Shown here in pieces: positions 25,511 to 34,105 of a stretch of 64,000 bases of DNA. The stretch spans positions 39,876 to 103,875 of the forward strand of contig CAJTVB010000013.1 in the NCBI GenBank assembly GCA_910579755.1. The letters run 5' to 3'. Origin of the DNA: an uncultured Acetatifactor sp. GTDB taxonomy: Bacteria; Bacillota; Clostridia; Lachnospirales; Lachnospiraceae. The notes below the pieces were generated by a model. The model did no database searches and was not told the origin of the DNA. It worked only from the letters and a program-made list of their open reading frames with translations. Within the stretch, counting starts at the first letter, position 1. Each line of letters starts with the position of its first letter. The position numbers were made by a program, and so were the translations under genes.

Positions 25511-26295
25511 GGGGTTTTCCATGAGCTCTCCCAAATATTTTTCTGAACCAAAATCCCGGACCGGGAAAGCTCTGTCTGAGGCATCCTGCACTTTCCTCGT
25601 CCACAGCCGGATAGCTCCCCCAGAACGCTTCGCATATCCGGAAGCCGCCTTGAAGGCTCCTGCCGGGTACAGGCTGCTATCACCCTTGACAGACGCCCCC
25701 GGACTCCGCCTCCCGCTATAATCTTCAGTGTCATTCCCAGCCCGTACACATCGCACCGCACCGTCAACCCCCTGCTTCCTTCCAGCTGTTCCGGCGCGGC
25801 ATATCCGGGCGTTCCCGCAATCCCCGCCCTGCTCTCTCCGATCCTGCAGGCACAGCCGATATCCAGAAGCTTTATTCTGCCGTCCTGCCGAATCATAATA
25901 TTGGCAGGCTTAACATCCCGGAAAATCAGGCCTCCGCCCCTTTCATGAAGAAAAAGAAGGCCTTCCGCCAGCTCCATTCCGATCCTCGCTACCTGTGCCT
26001 CCGAAAACCTGCCCCGCCGCTCAAGCAATGACTCCAGGCTGCTGCCCGGCACAAAATCTGTCACCAGATACCCGGTCTCATCCTCTTCCCACAAATCCCG
26101 GAAGCCGGGAAACAACGGATGAACAGCCTCCCTTAAAAATTCCGCCTCCCTTTTAAGCAATTCCCTGTTTCCACTGACCTTGCAGGCATAATATCTGCCC
26201 GTTTCCGATTCTTCCACACAATATACCCGGGAAAAGCCTCCGCGGCCCAGCAGCTGCCGCCTTCGAAACCCATGCTCCATCCATACCCCTTCCAT
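25507..26295 (-). CDS. Soluble eukaryotic-like Ser/Thr protein kinase
   Basis: 262 aa, a kinase domain without a membrane span or sensor repeats. Gly-rich loop GRGGFSRVY (17-25), ATP Lys K39 (ACKV), likely helix-C Glu E50, catalytic loop FRDVKPANIM with D127, K129 and N132, metal Asp D145 in LDIG (in place of DFG), and YAAPEQL in the activation segment. The residues needed for catalysis are all present, though HRD is FRD. The ATG follows GGAGG by 6 nt, 12 nt after the PP2C-like gene, so the two form an operon. It differs from the membrane PrkC/PASTA kinase. Targets are unknown. Confidence 0.9.
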   Translation of the reverse strand: MEGVWMEHGFRRRQLLGRGGFSRVYCVEESETGRYYACKVSGNRELLKREAEFLREAVHPLFPGFRDLWEEDETGYLVTDFVPGSSLESLLERRGRFSEAQVARIGMELAEGLLFLHERGGGLIFRDVKPANIMIRQDGRIKLLDIGCACRIGESRAGIAGTPGYAAPEQLEGSRGLTVRCDVYGLGMTLKIIAGGGVRGRLSRVIAACTRQEPSRRLPDMRSVLGELSGCGRGKCRMPQTELSRSGILVQKNIWESSWKTP

Positions 26296-26306
26296 ACCCG
26301 GCCTCC

Positions 26307-27029
26307 TTATCCTGGTTCAAACTCCCTCCTATACAATACCACCGCCGCCATATTCCGGCCTCCCGCCCGCTCCCCTTCCCGGGCCAGCTCCTTCAGCCTT
26401 TTGTCCGCCTGCTCCTGAGTAAATGCCTCATTTACATTCAGCACCTGCTGCAAAAGCCGGGGGGAAAGACAGTTTCCAAAGTCTTGGGAAGTCAGCAAAA
26501 TCCCCACATTGCTCTCCATGGCACCCTCCCAAAACCAAAGGCCGCTGCTGTCTCTCTCCCCGGAAAGCTCCCGCACATGCCCCTTTCCAAACATGGTATT
26601 CAGCAGAAATATCCGATGCCGGCCCCGGCCAAAAAGAATCACATTTTCATCCGCACAAAGCATCCCTGCCAGATCCACGGTCTCTCCCCCTGCAAGCACA
26701 GCGCCGTCCCAAAGCTCCCTGTCCGACTGTCTGATAGTTTTCTCAAGCTCTCTGCGGACCCTGGCAAAATATTTTTCCTTTCCTTTTGCCAGAGACCTCC
26801 AGGGAAATCCCCGAAACCAGATCAAAAGCCGGCCCGTCAAATATCCTCCTGCTCTGTCCCTGGCTTCATCTTTGTTCCCGCATCCATTCTCGTCCCCCCA
26901 TCCGTCTCTGCCTGTTCCTGCGCTTATGCAGGCAAAGCACACGGGCATCTGTCCGCACAGATATTGTTGTAGCAGCAGTGAAGCGGCGCCGTCTCCCTGC
27001 TGTCTGTAACAGCTTGTTATGTATCCCAT
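26307..27029 (-). CDS. Degenerate PP2C-like protein paired with the kinase
   Basis: 240 aa. The outline fits a PP2C/PPM phosphatase: an early VCFACISAGTG strand (about 30-40) where active enzymes have a DGxGG strand, VILFGRGRHRIFLL (about 133-146) like the GDSRxYLL strand, NVGILLTSQDFGNCLSPRLL (about 178-197) like the LLLCSDGL strand, and RNMAAVVLYRRE at the end like DNxTVVVV. None of the metal-binding Asp motifs (ED, DGxGG, SDG, DN) is intact, so catalysis looks lost. The link to PP2C is my reading of the fold pattern and needs a profile search. The SD is GAGGAG. Its position before a kinase supports a regulatory or pseudophosphatase role. Confidence 0.5.
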   Translation of the reverse strand: MGYITSCYRQQGDGAASLLLQQYLCGQMPVCFACISAGTGRDGWGDENGCGNKDEARDRAGGYLTGRLLIWFRGFPWRSLAKGKEKYFARVRRELEKTIRQSDRELWDGAVLAGGETVDLAGMLCADENVILFGRGRHRIFLLNTMFGKGHVRELSGERDSSGLWFWEGAMESNVGILLTSQDFGNCLSPRLLQQVLNVNEAFTQEQADKRLKELAREGERAGGRNMAAVVLYRREFEPG

Positions 27030-27171
27030 AAAAATCTCCTCTCTTGCCGGAATTTTTACATCATTTTTTAGCTTTACTAAAATTTCTTTGAAAAAATATG
27101 GCGAACTGCCGCTTTGATTTAGAGAAATTAAATTTGTTTAGAAATAGAAATTCAAATGAAAACAGCTCCGT

Positions 27172-27202
27172 GTCCGTTCCCCGGTATTCCGGAAGAACGG
27201 AC
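27172..27202 (-). terminator. Terminator of the pyrH-rseP region
   Basis: GTCCGTT (27172-27178) pairs with AACGGAC (27196-27202), with CCGG/CCGG inside and CCGT/ACGG outside. TGTTTTC follows on the minus strand after about 8 nt, so it is a moderate terminator for rseP. Confidence 0.6.
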
Positions 27203-27213
27203 AGACGGATATT

Positions 27214-28284
27214 TTAATTCTTCATAAAAATATTGGACAAATCGTTAAAGAAAATAATCACCATCAAAACCATAAAGAACATTAGTCCCACAAAATGAAC
27301 CATTCCTTCCTTCTCCGGTGGAATGGGCTTGCCCCGGATCACTTCAATCAGCAGAAATACCAGGCGCCCTCCATCCAGCGCAGGAATCGGCAGCAGATTC
27401 AAAATCCCCAGATTAACGGACAGCATCAGAGTGATATTCAGCATGCTCAGCAACACGCTCTCCCATCCGTATTCCTTGGCGGCATCGTAGGTTTTCCCAA
27501 CCACATTCACGGCTATTCCCACGGGACCCGCCACATCCTGCCTGGTGACTCTTCCTCCGAACAGCATCCCCAGACTCTTATAAGTGGCTTTCACGGAGTA
27601 CCGCATCTCATACCAGGCGTATCGAAAGGTCTCAAAGCCTTTGGGAGTTACGAAATCACTGTTGGCCACGCCCAGCATATAAATTCCCGACGCCTGATCT
27701 AATTGGGGCGTCACCATAGCCGTGTGCCGTTCCCCGTCCCTTTCATAGACCACCTCCAGTTCTCCTCCCCGGTAGCTGGCCTGCATATAAAGGGATATTT
27801 CCTGGTAGAGACGGATCCTTTCTCCGCCGATGGAAATGATTCTGTCCCCGTCCTGTATTCCTGCCGCCTCTGCGCCGCCGCCCTCTACCACCTGGGTAGC
27901 TACAGGGTCACGGATGGCTATAATATCCGCCATATTTACCATAATAAACGCAATGATAAACGCCAGAATAAAATTAAAAATGGGACCGGCTGCCACCGTG
28001 GATATTCTGCCCCACACGCCGGCCTTCAAAAACGACCCCTCGCCGGGTTCCCCTTCCTTCTCTGCCAGTCCATCCTCGCCCTCGAACATACAGGCTCCGC
28101 CGATGGGAAAAAGCTTGATGGAATATTTGGTTCCTCCCTTTTTCACCGAAAACAGGCTGGGCCCCATCCCCACGGCAAACTCCACCACATGGATACCGTT
28201 GGCCTTTGCCAGCAGAAAATGACCAAATTCGTGGGCTATGACCACCACGCCGAAAATTATTATAAATAGTATTAACGTCATCAT
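27214..28284 (-). CDS. rseP: Site-2 zinc metalloprotease RseP/RasP
   Basis: 356-aa membrane protein. The zinc motif HEFGH is at residues 18-22 in the first membrane segment. A PDZ domain covers about 120-200, and the second zinc ligand motif NLLPIPALDGGRLVF lies near 300. It cuts membrane-embedded substrates such as anti-sigma factors and leftover signal peptides. It directly follows dxr (stop and start adjacent) and closes the pyrH-frr-uppS-cdsA-dxr-rseP series. The membrane anti-sigma protein in this window could be a client, but nothing here proves it. Confidence 0.96.
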   Translation of the reverse strand: MMTLILFIIIFGVVVIAHEFGHFLLAKANGIHVVEFAVGMGPSLFSVKKGGTKYSIKLFPIGGACMFEGEDGLAEKEGEPGEGSFLKAGVWGRISTVAAGPIFNFILAFIIAFIMVNMADIIAIRDPVATQVVEGGGAEAAGIQDGDRIISIGGERIRLYQEISLYMQASYRGGELEVVYERDGERHTAMVTPQLDQASGIYMLGVANSDFVTPKGFETFRYAWYEMRYSVKATYKSLGMLFGGRVTRQDVAGPVGIAVNVVGKTYDAAKEYGWESVLLSMLNITLMLSVNLGILNLLPIPALDGGRLVFLLIEVIRGKPIPPEKEGMVHFVGLMFFMVLMVIIFFNDLSNIFMKN

Positions 28285-29433
28285 TTAACGACTGATCCTT
28301 CCTGATATATATTCATATGTCTCCTGCTCCGTCTCCAGAATCTTCTCCACCGTAGGGTTGGGCGTGATACGGTGCCGGTTCATGGCTTCGCCGATCAGCT
28401 CCGGAATCTGCAGATAAGTGATTTTCCGATCCAGAAACAGCGCCACGGCTCTTTCATTGGCTGCATTATACACCGTAGGCATGGTTCCTCCGGCCTCCGC
28501 CGCCTGATACGCCAGCTTCAGCCCCCTGAAGGTTTCCAGATCCGGTTTTTCAAAGCTCATGCTTCCCAGCTCAAAAAGATCCAGCCGTTTTCCCGGCATA
28601 GGCCGTCTGTCAGGATAAAACAGAGCATATTGAATGGGCAGCTTCATGTCGGGAACACCCATCTGAGCCATAATCGCTCCGTCCGCAAACTGCACCGCCG
28701 AATGGATAACGCTCTGGGGATGCACCACCACCTGGATTCGGTCCAGACCCACATTGAACAGCCACCTGGCTTCCATCACCTCCAGCCCCTTGTTCACCAG
28801 CGTGGAGGAATCTACGGTGATCTTACGCCCCATGGACCAGTTGGGATGCCGCAGTGCATCCTCCACCTTCACCTGGGCCAGCTTCTCCCTTGACCAGCCG
28901 CGAAAAGGGCCGCCGGAGGCCGTCAGCAGAATCTTTTCGACTCTTTTTGCGGACTCTCCGTTCAAGGATTGAAAAACAGCGCTGTGTTCGCTGTCCACCG
29001 GCAGTATGGACACGCCCCTCTTCCGGGCCAGTGACGTAATGATATGTCCTGCGGTGACCAAGGTTTCCTTATTGGCCAGGGCAATGTCCTTTGCCGCCTC
29101 AATGGCGGCGATGGTGGGTCTGATACCAATCATGCCCACAATTGCCGTCACCAATACATGACTCTCGGGCATGACCGCTATTTCCAGCATTCCCTCCATT
29201 CCCGCCACAATCTTTACGTCCAGATCCGCAACCCTGGCACGCAGCTCCTTTGCCGCCGCTTCCGTCCACATGCCCGCAATCCGTGGACGAAATTCACGAA
29301 TCTGCTTCTCCATTTTTTCCGCGTTGGTTCCTGCCGCCAGCGCCGACACCCTCACGTCCGGATTTCGACGCACTACCTCCAGCGTCTGCGTGCCGATGGA
29401 ACCGGTGGAACCCAATATAGCAATCTTCTTCAT
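28285..29433 (-). CDS. dxr: 1-deoxy-D-xylulose 5-phosphate reductoisomerase
   Basis: 382 aa. The N-terminal NADPH motif is GSTGSIGTQTLEV (about residues 8-20). The metal and substrate sites are readable in PVDSEHSAVFQSL (about 149-161), the SGGPFRGWS loop and NHPNWSMGRKITVDSSTL-like text (HPNWSMGRKITVDSSTLVN), and NKGLEVMEA. It makes 2-C-methyl-D-erythritol 4-phosphate, the second step of the MEP isoprenoid pathway. The product feeds undecaprenyl phosphate synthesis by uppS, encoded upstream in the same series. The SD is weak (GGAAAA). Confidence 0.97.
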   Translation of the reverse strand: MKKIAILGSTGSIGTQTLEVVRRNPDVRVSALAAGTNAEKMEKQIREFRPRIAGMWTEAAAKELRARVADLDVKIVAGMEGMLEIAVMPESHVLVTAIVGMIGIRPTIAAIEAAKDIALANKETLVTAGHIITSLARKRGVSILPVDSEHSAVFQSLNGESAKRVEKILLTASGGPFRGWSREKLAQVKVEDALRHPNWSMGRKITVDSSTLVNKGLEVMEARWLFNVGLDRIQVVVHPQSVIHSAVQFADGAIMAQMGVPDMKLPIQYALFYPDRRPMPGKRLDLFELGSMSFEKPDLETFRGLKLAYQAAEAGGTMPTVYNAANERAVALFLDRKITYLQIPELIGEAMNRHRITPNPTVEKILETEQETYEYISGRISR

Positions 29434-29469
29434 ACACTTTTCCTTATTATCCGCCTGAATCGTTATGTT

Positions 29470-30294
29470 TTACACGCTCAACAACAGTATAGTCAGAAAA
29501 TATGTCATAGGCGCCGTCACGATCATACTGTCAAACCGATCCATGATGCCGCCGTGTCCGGGAATCAGCTTCCCGTAATCCTTGATATTGTGATTCCGCT
29601 TGATCCCGGAAGCCGCAAGGTCTCCCACCATGCTCATAACGGCTCCCACTGCGCAGATCAGGGCAATAATCCATGCAACGGTCTGATTGGGATAAGCTGC
29701 TTCCACAAAGAAATGCCCGTACAGCCATCCGATGAGGGCAGCTCCTGCCACGCCCCCGATGCACCCCTCCAGGGACTTATGGGGACTGAGCACCGGAAAT
29801 ATCTTTTTTCTCCCGATCAGCTTTCCCACCACATAGGCGCAGGTATCGCAGCCCCAGGAGCTGATCAGAATCATCCACACCGTATAGATGCCCTGAGGAT
29901 ACATCCTGGTCAAATAGACAAAGGAAAGAAGCACCGGGGCATACAGAAATGAAAATACCGCTGCCACTGCCTGATCGGCATGAAACCGGGGAAAGGCCAG
30001 CACATAAACAAACATTTCCGCCAGCAGCGTCCCTACAATGCACATAATAAGCAGAGTGTCGCTTCCCGAAAAAAACATGGCCGCATAATACGCCGTCACA
30101 CCTGCAAGCCCAAGGATCTCCAGGCAGTTAAGTCTCTTTTCATGGTTGGCACACTTCAAAGCCTTCGTCAGCTCCCGGAAGCCTGCCATGGAAACGGCCC
30201 ACAGCAGCACAGCCAAAGGCGCCCTTCCCACAATCAGGGCCAGAACCGCAATAATGATCAACACGATCCCGCTGGCCAGTCTGGTCCAGAACAT
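29470..30294 (-). CDS. cdsA: Phosphatidate cytidylyltransferase CdsA
   Basis: 274-aa membrane protein with about eight segments and the C-terminal CdsA signature (SMVGDLAASGIKRNHNIKDY, then KLIPGHGGIMDRFDS). It makes CDP-diacylglycerol, the branch point of phospholipid synthesis; pgsA, encoded at 43.3-43.9 kb, uses this product. SD GGAGG lies in the last codons of uppS, 9 nt before ATG, so translation is probably coupled. Confidence 0.97.
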   Translation of the reverse strand: MFWTRLASGIVLIIIAVLALIVGRAPLAVLLWAVSMAGFRELTKALKCANHEKRLNCLEILGLAGVTAYYAAMFFSGSDTLLIMCIVGTLLAEMFVYVLAFPRFHADQAVAAVFSFLYAPVLLSFVYLTRMYPQGIYTVWMILISSWGCDTCAYVVGKLIGRKKIFPVLSPHKSLEGCIGGVAGAALIGWLYGHFFVEAAYPNQTVAWIIALICAVGAVMSMVGDLAASGIKRNHNIKDYGKLIPGHGGIMDRFDSMIVTAPMTYFLTILLLSV

Positions 30295-30298
30295 AGCG

Positions 30299-31018
30299 CT
30301 ATTCCTCCTTTAAACCACCGTACTTTCTGTCTCTATGATTATATGCCTCCACGGCCCGAAGCAATTCTTCTTTGGTAAAATCAGGCCATGCCACAGGCGT
30401 AAAATAAAACTCCGTATAAGCCAGCTGCCACAGCAGGAAATTGGATATCCGCTGTTCGTTGCAGGTGCGGATCAGCAGATCGGGATCCGGAATCCCCGCC
30501 GTATCCAGCATGCTTTCCAGTATATCTTCCGTAATCTGCTCCGGCCGTATGGTTCCGGCCTCCGCTTTTTCCGCCAGCCTTTGCACGGCTCTCACCAGTT
30601 CGTCCCTGCCGCCGTAATTGATTGCGATCTGAAAATGAAGCCCGTCGTTTTCCCTGGTGGCCTCCTCCAGCTCTCTGATTCTGATACGAATATCCTCATC
30701 CAGTCCGGACTTGTCACCCAGCACCCGGACACACATCCTGTTTTTTTCCGCAGTTTTCAAGCATGTCTTCATATAGCTGCGCAGAAGCTTCATCAGCGCA
30801 TCCACCTCATCCTGGGGCCGGCCCCAGTTTTCCGTGGAAAATGCATACACCGTCAAATATTGGATTCCCATCCGGTAAGCTTCCTCACAGATGGTCTCCA
30901 CCGTCTTGGCGCCCTGGGCATGTCCATAATTCCGCGGCATGCCCTTCGCCCTGGCCCATCTTCCGTTGCCGTCTAATATGATCGCCACATGCCGCGGCAT
31001 TTTCAATGTATCATCCAT
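30299..31018 (-). CDS. uppS: Isoprenyl transferase (undecaprenyl diphosphate synthase)
   Basis: 239 aa from the ATG at 31018 (MDDTLKMPRHVAIILDGNGR). The cis-prenyltransferase signature DGNGRWA near the start supplies the catalytic Asp. AFSTENWGRP, NYGGRDELVRAV and the C-terminal DLLIRTCNEQRISNFLLWQ are all family blocks. It extends farnesyl diphosphate to the lipid carrier for cell wall synthesis. GGAGG precedes the chosen start by 4 nt. Forty upstream codons are open but lack homology. It lies between frr and cdsA in the usual order. Confidence 0.97.
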   Translation of the reverse strand: MDDTLKMPRHVAIILDGNGRWARAKGMPRNYGHAQGAKTVETICEEAYRMGIQYLTVYAFSTENWGRPQDEVDALMKLLRSYMKTCLKTAEKNRMCVRVLGDKSGLDEDIRIRIRELEEATRENDGLHFQIAINYGGRDELVRAVQRLAEKAEAGTIRPEQITEDILESMLDTAGIPDPDLLIRTCNEQRISNFLLWQLAYTEFYFTPVAWPDFTKEELLRAVEAYNHRDRKYGGLKEE

Positions 31019-31152
31019 CCTCCGCTTCCTTTCGGCAGACTCTGCTTTTCGTGCATAAAGGGGAGCGGAATATATTCCCACTCCCCGATGATCCTGGCAG
31101 TCTTGAGGCCGTTCGTTCCAGTCGGTACGATCAGCCATATTTCCACAGGCAC

Positions 31153-31704
31153 TTATACTGTCATGATCTCTTTGGACTTGGTTTCCATCAAAGCATCGAT
31201 ATCCTTGATGAATTTATCCGTAAGCTTCTGAAGCTTCTCCTCCAGCTGCTTGATCTCGTCCTCCGATACCTCTGTTTTGGCCAGCTTCTTAAAGGCATCG
31301 TTTCCATCCCTGCGGATGTTGCGGATCGCCACCTTGCTCTCCTCAGCCTTCTTTTTTACTTCCTTCACCAGATCCTTCCTGCGCTCCTCGGTCAGCTCCG
31401 GGAACACCAGACGAATCACGCTGCCGTCGTTGGAAGGATTGATCCCGATGTCGGAGGTCTGGATCGCCTTCTCAATCGCCTTGATCAGGGATTTTTCCCA
31501 GGGGGCGATCTGAATGACCCGGGGATCGGGAACGGTCACATTACCTACCTGCTGAATGGGGGTAGGCGTTCCGTAATAATCCACGCGAAGCTTATCCAGC
31601 ACATGGGGATTGGCCCGTCCTGCACGAATGGAAGTGTAATCTGTCTCCAGAAAAGCATAGGCCTTTTTCATTTTGTCTTCGTACTGCTGTAATCTGTCAT
31701 CCAT
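31153..31704 (-). CDS. frr: Ribosome recycling factor
   Basis: 183 aa, the standard RRF length. YTSIRAGRANPHVLDKL, YGTPTPIQQVGNV and INPSNDGSVIRLVFPELTEERRKDL are diagnostic. With EF-G it splits post-termination ribosomes for reuse. It lies between pyrH and uppS in the usual order. The SD is AAAGGA. Confidence 0.98.
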   Translation of the reverse strand: MDDRLQQYEDKMKKAYAFLETDYTSIRAGRANPHVLDKLRVDYYGTPTPIQQVGNVTVPDPRVIQIAPWEKSLIKAIEKAIQTSDIGINPSNDGSVIRLVFPELTEERRKDLVKEVKKKAEESKVAIRNIRRDGNDAFKKLAKTEVSEDEIKQLEEKLQKLTDKFIKDIDALMETKSKEIMTV

Positions 31705-31804
31705 TGTCTTTTATCCTTTCTTTTATTCCCTCTTTTCCCGCGGCAGCAGTTTACTGCTGACTCCGTTCACAATACACACTAGTTTACCTGGGCTTCGGCG
31801 CCGC

Positions 31805-32500
31805 CTACACGGTGACTCTGGTTCCGGTGAAATCCCCCTGCAGGGTATTTATGATGCTGTTTTCCTGGCCCAGTCCAAATACCAACATGGGCATTTTGTT
31901 GTCTCTGGCCAGAATGGACGCCGTCATGTCCACCACCTTCAGATTTCTGGCGATCACCTCGTCGATGCTGACCACATCATATTTCCTGGCCTCCGGATTC
32001 CTGTCGGGGTCATCGTCATATACACCGTCTATGGACTTGGCCAGAAGAATCACATCGGCCTCAACCTCCACGGCCCGAAGCACCACTCCGGTATCCGTGG
32101 AAAAATAAGGATGCCCTGTGCCCCCTGCAAAAAACACAACCTTGCCCTCCTCAAAATACCTGCATGCCGCATCCTTGGAAAAAAGCTCCGTAAAGGAACC
32201 GCAGGCAAAAGGAGTCATAATACTGGTCTTCATCCCGGAAGAACGGAAAATCTCCGACACATAAATACAGTTCATAACCGTGGCCAGCATACCGATCTGG
32301 TCCGCCTTTGTCCTGTCTATGTTCTCGCTGGTTCTGCCCCGCCAGAAATTTCCTCCGCCTATGACAATGCCGATCTGCATCCCGCTCTCTGTCAGCTGTT
32401 TTACCTGCAGGGCCACCATTCTGACCGTGGCCTCATCAAAGCCTGTCTTTTTTTCGCCTGCAAGGGCTTCTCCGCTGAGCTTCAATAATATTCTCCGCAT
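31805..32500 (-). CDS. pyrH: Uridylate kinase
   Basis: 231 aa of the amino-acid-kinase fold. RILLKLSGEAL at the start, IVIGGGNFWRGR (about 46-57), TGHPYFSTDTGVVLRA (about 131-146) and DPDRNPEARKYD are PyrH signatures. It phosphorylates UMP to UDP in pyrimidine nucleotide synthesis and is usually controlled by UTP and GTP. It is first of the pyrH-frr-uppS-cdsA-dxr-rseP series. The SD is AAAGGAAG. Confidence 0.98.
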   Translation of the reverse strand: MRRILLKLSGEALAGEKKTGFDEATVRMVALQVKQLTESGMQIGIVIGGGNFWRGRTSENIDRTKADQIGMLATVMNCIYVSEIFRSSGMKTSIMTPFACGSFTELFSKDAACRYFEEGKVVFFAGGTGHPYFSTDTGVVLRAVEVEADVILLAKSIDGVYDDDPDRNPEARKYDVVSIDEVIARNLKVVDMTASILARDNKMPMLVFGLGQENSIINTLQGDFTGTRVTV

Positions 32501-32545
32501 GTTGGATCTTCCTTTCTTCCCGGCGGCCCTCCGGCCTCCCGGACC

Positions 32546-33511
32546 CTAATGAATATGCTGAACCGGCTCCGTGGCCCCGGTGATCGGAAGAATCACCGTG
32601 TCCTCCATGGCCAGGATCTGCTCTATAATATCCGGCAGTGCTTCCACCGTAGTGCTCTTATTGGCCGAATCATGCATCAGCACCACAGCCCTGCTTTTGC
32701 TTCTGACCCCATCTACCACATTTTCCGTCAGCATCTCCACCGGGAGCAGTTGAGATCCTCCATCTCCGGAGGATACGTTCCAGTCAAAAAAACGTACCTT
32801 CTGCTCTGCCAGGTAATCCGCAAAATCATGCATATCCAGATCACTTACAGAGTTGGAGCTGCCTCCAGGAAAACGATATACCCTGCACTTCACACCGGTT
32901 ATTTCATACAAATAATCCTGCAGCTTTACAAAGTCCTCCGCAAAATTATCCACGGACTCATAAATTTCAGAATATTTATGGCTGTAGGAGTGCATCGCCA
33001 GCGTATGTCCCCGCTCCACGATCTGCTTCAACCGTTCTTCAGCCTTTTCGCCTTCCTTTCCAACCACAAAAAAGGTGGCCTTTACATCGTACTGATCCAG
33101 AATATCCAGAATTTTGTCTGTATTACTGCTGGGACCGTCGTCAAAGGTAAGATAGACCTTACGGCCTGCCTCCGGTTCCGGTTCCACAGGCTCTTTCTCT
33201 TCCTCCTCCGGCTCCGCGGCTGCCTCCTGCTGCTCCTGCCGCAGGCGCTGTATCTCCGCCTCCAGCTCTCCCCCGGACCGCTCCAGCTCTTCCAACCGCA
33301 GCTTCTGTTCCGCCAGGATCCCGGCCATGGCCTCCAGCTGTTTTCTCGAATCGGCCAGCGCCCGGTTCAGACTCTCCATCCTCTCCGCCAAATAAACACC
33401 AAGCCCGATCCATATGATCACCCCGGGGACAAGGATCAGAGCAATATATCTGCCAAGCCTCTGAACGCGCTGTCTTTTGTAAGTATCTGCTTTCATATGA
33501 TCGTCTGACAT
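32546..33511 (-). CDS. Membrane-anchored polysaccharide deacetylase with coiled coil
   Basis: 321 aa. One membrane span lies near residues 22-42, a heptad-like coiled coil rich in Glu/Gln/Arg near 45-95, and an acidic Pro/Glu linker to 115. The NodB deacetylase domain runs from about 118: TFDDGPSSNT (catalytic Asp pair), HSYSHKYS (metal His pair), RFPGGSSN and LMHDS near the end. It probably removes acetyl groups from cell-wall glycans outside the membrane, as PgdA-type enzymes do. It lies 45 nt upstream of pyrH, so some co-transcription is possible. Confidence 0.9.
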   Translation of the reverse strand: MSDDHMKADTYKRQRVQRLGRYIALILVPGVIIWIGLGVYLAERMESLNRALADSRKQLEAMAGILAEQKLRLEELERSGGELEAEIQRLRQEQQEAAAEPEEEEKEPVEPEPEAGRKVYLTFDDGPSSNTDKILDILDQYDVKATFFVVGKEGEKAEERLKQIVERGHTLAMHSYSHKYSEIYESVDNFAEDFVKLQDYLYEITGVKCRVYRFPGGSSNSVSDLDMHDFADYLAEQKVRFFDWNVSSGDGGSQLLPVEMLTENVVDGVRSKSRAVVLMHDSANKSTTVEALPDIIEQILAMEDTVILPITGATEPVQHIH

Positions 33512-33659
33512 GACTATTTCCCATCTACAGGCGCCTCTGAGGAATCCTTTTTTCTATCCTTCCCCAGACATGCCCGGTTTACTTTCGAAATTAAGTATAT
33601 CATATCATGAATTGATAGAAAAGACATAAATGCAAAAAACTCCTCCTATTTTTCCCTCA

Positions 33660-33833
33660 TTAATTTTCCGACGGCTTCTCCTGCGCCGCCCCGCACCCCG
33701 CGCATCCTCCGCAGGAGCCCTGGCACCCCGGACATCCCCCGCTGCACTGGCCTCTGCGCAGCTTCTTCAGCTGACTGCGCAATATGAAAAAAGCCGCCGT
33801 TGCAATAATTGCGATGATGATAATATCCACCAT
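33660..33833 (-). CDS. FeoB-associated Cys-rich membrane protein
   Basis: 57 aa. An N-terminal membrane helix (DIIIIAIIATAAFFILR, residues 3-19) is followed by a basic patch (QLKKLRRG) and seven-residue-scale Cys clusters (C30, C34, C37, C41, C44, C47), then a short polar tail. This is the layout of the small Cys-rich proteins found beside feoB. SD GGAGG lies 9 nt before ATG. No feoA or feoB is nearby, so here it stands alone. A strong promoter overlapped by a Fur box lies about 150 nt upstream, which supports an iron-related role. What it does in iron uptake is not established. Confidence 0.85.
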   Translation of the reverse strand: MVDIIIIAIIATAAFFILRSQLKKLRRGQCSGGCPGCQGSCGGCAGCGAAQEKPSEN

Positions 33834-33968
33834 ATGAACTCTCCTCCTGATCTCTTTACTATAATTGCATTTTCCGTTTTTACTTCAGCGCTTTACCGCA
33901 CTGCCTGTTCTATCAGGCATCCTGTCAATATACTATGGACCGTACATCCTGTCTGTGCATGTCTATTT

Positions 33969-33983
33969 TGATAATCATTCTCA
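33969..33983 (-). promoter_or_regulatory. Fur box upstream of the Cys-rich protein gene
   Basis: TGATAATCATTCTCA matches the 7-1-7 Fur consensus TGATAATNATTATCA with one mismatch. It lies directly downstream of the -10 box, at the expected start point. Confidence 0.85.
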
Positions 33984-33988
33984 TTTTA

Positions 33989-34017
33989 AGCATACAAAAT
34001 ATTGCTTCGCTTGTCAA
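33989..34017 (-). promoter_or_regulatory. SigA promoter of the Cys-rich protein gene
   Basis: Minus strand: TTGACA at 34017-34012, 17-nt spacer, TATGCT at 33994-33989. The leader before the ATG is about 150 nt long and has no clear ORF. Confidence 0.75.
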
Positions 34018-34040
34018 GTCCACTGAAGGATAACTTTCTG

Positions 34041-34070
34041 TTGACTGACCGAACCGTTACATACTATAAT
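34041..34070 (+). promoter_or_regulatory. SigA promoter of the DAHP synthase gene
   Basis: TTGACT at 34041-34046, 18-nt spacer, TATAAT at 34065-34070. It diverges from the Fur-controlled promoter 24 nt away. Confidence 0.75.
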
Positions 34071-34105
34071 CCATAGGAAGAAACAGAAGAAAGGATTATT
34101 CCGCC

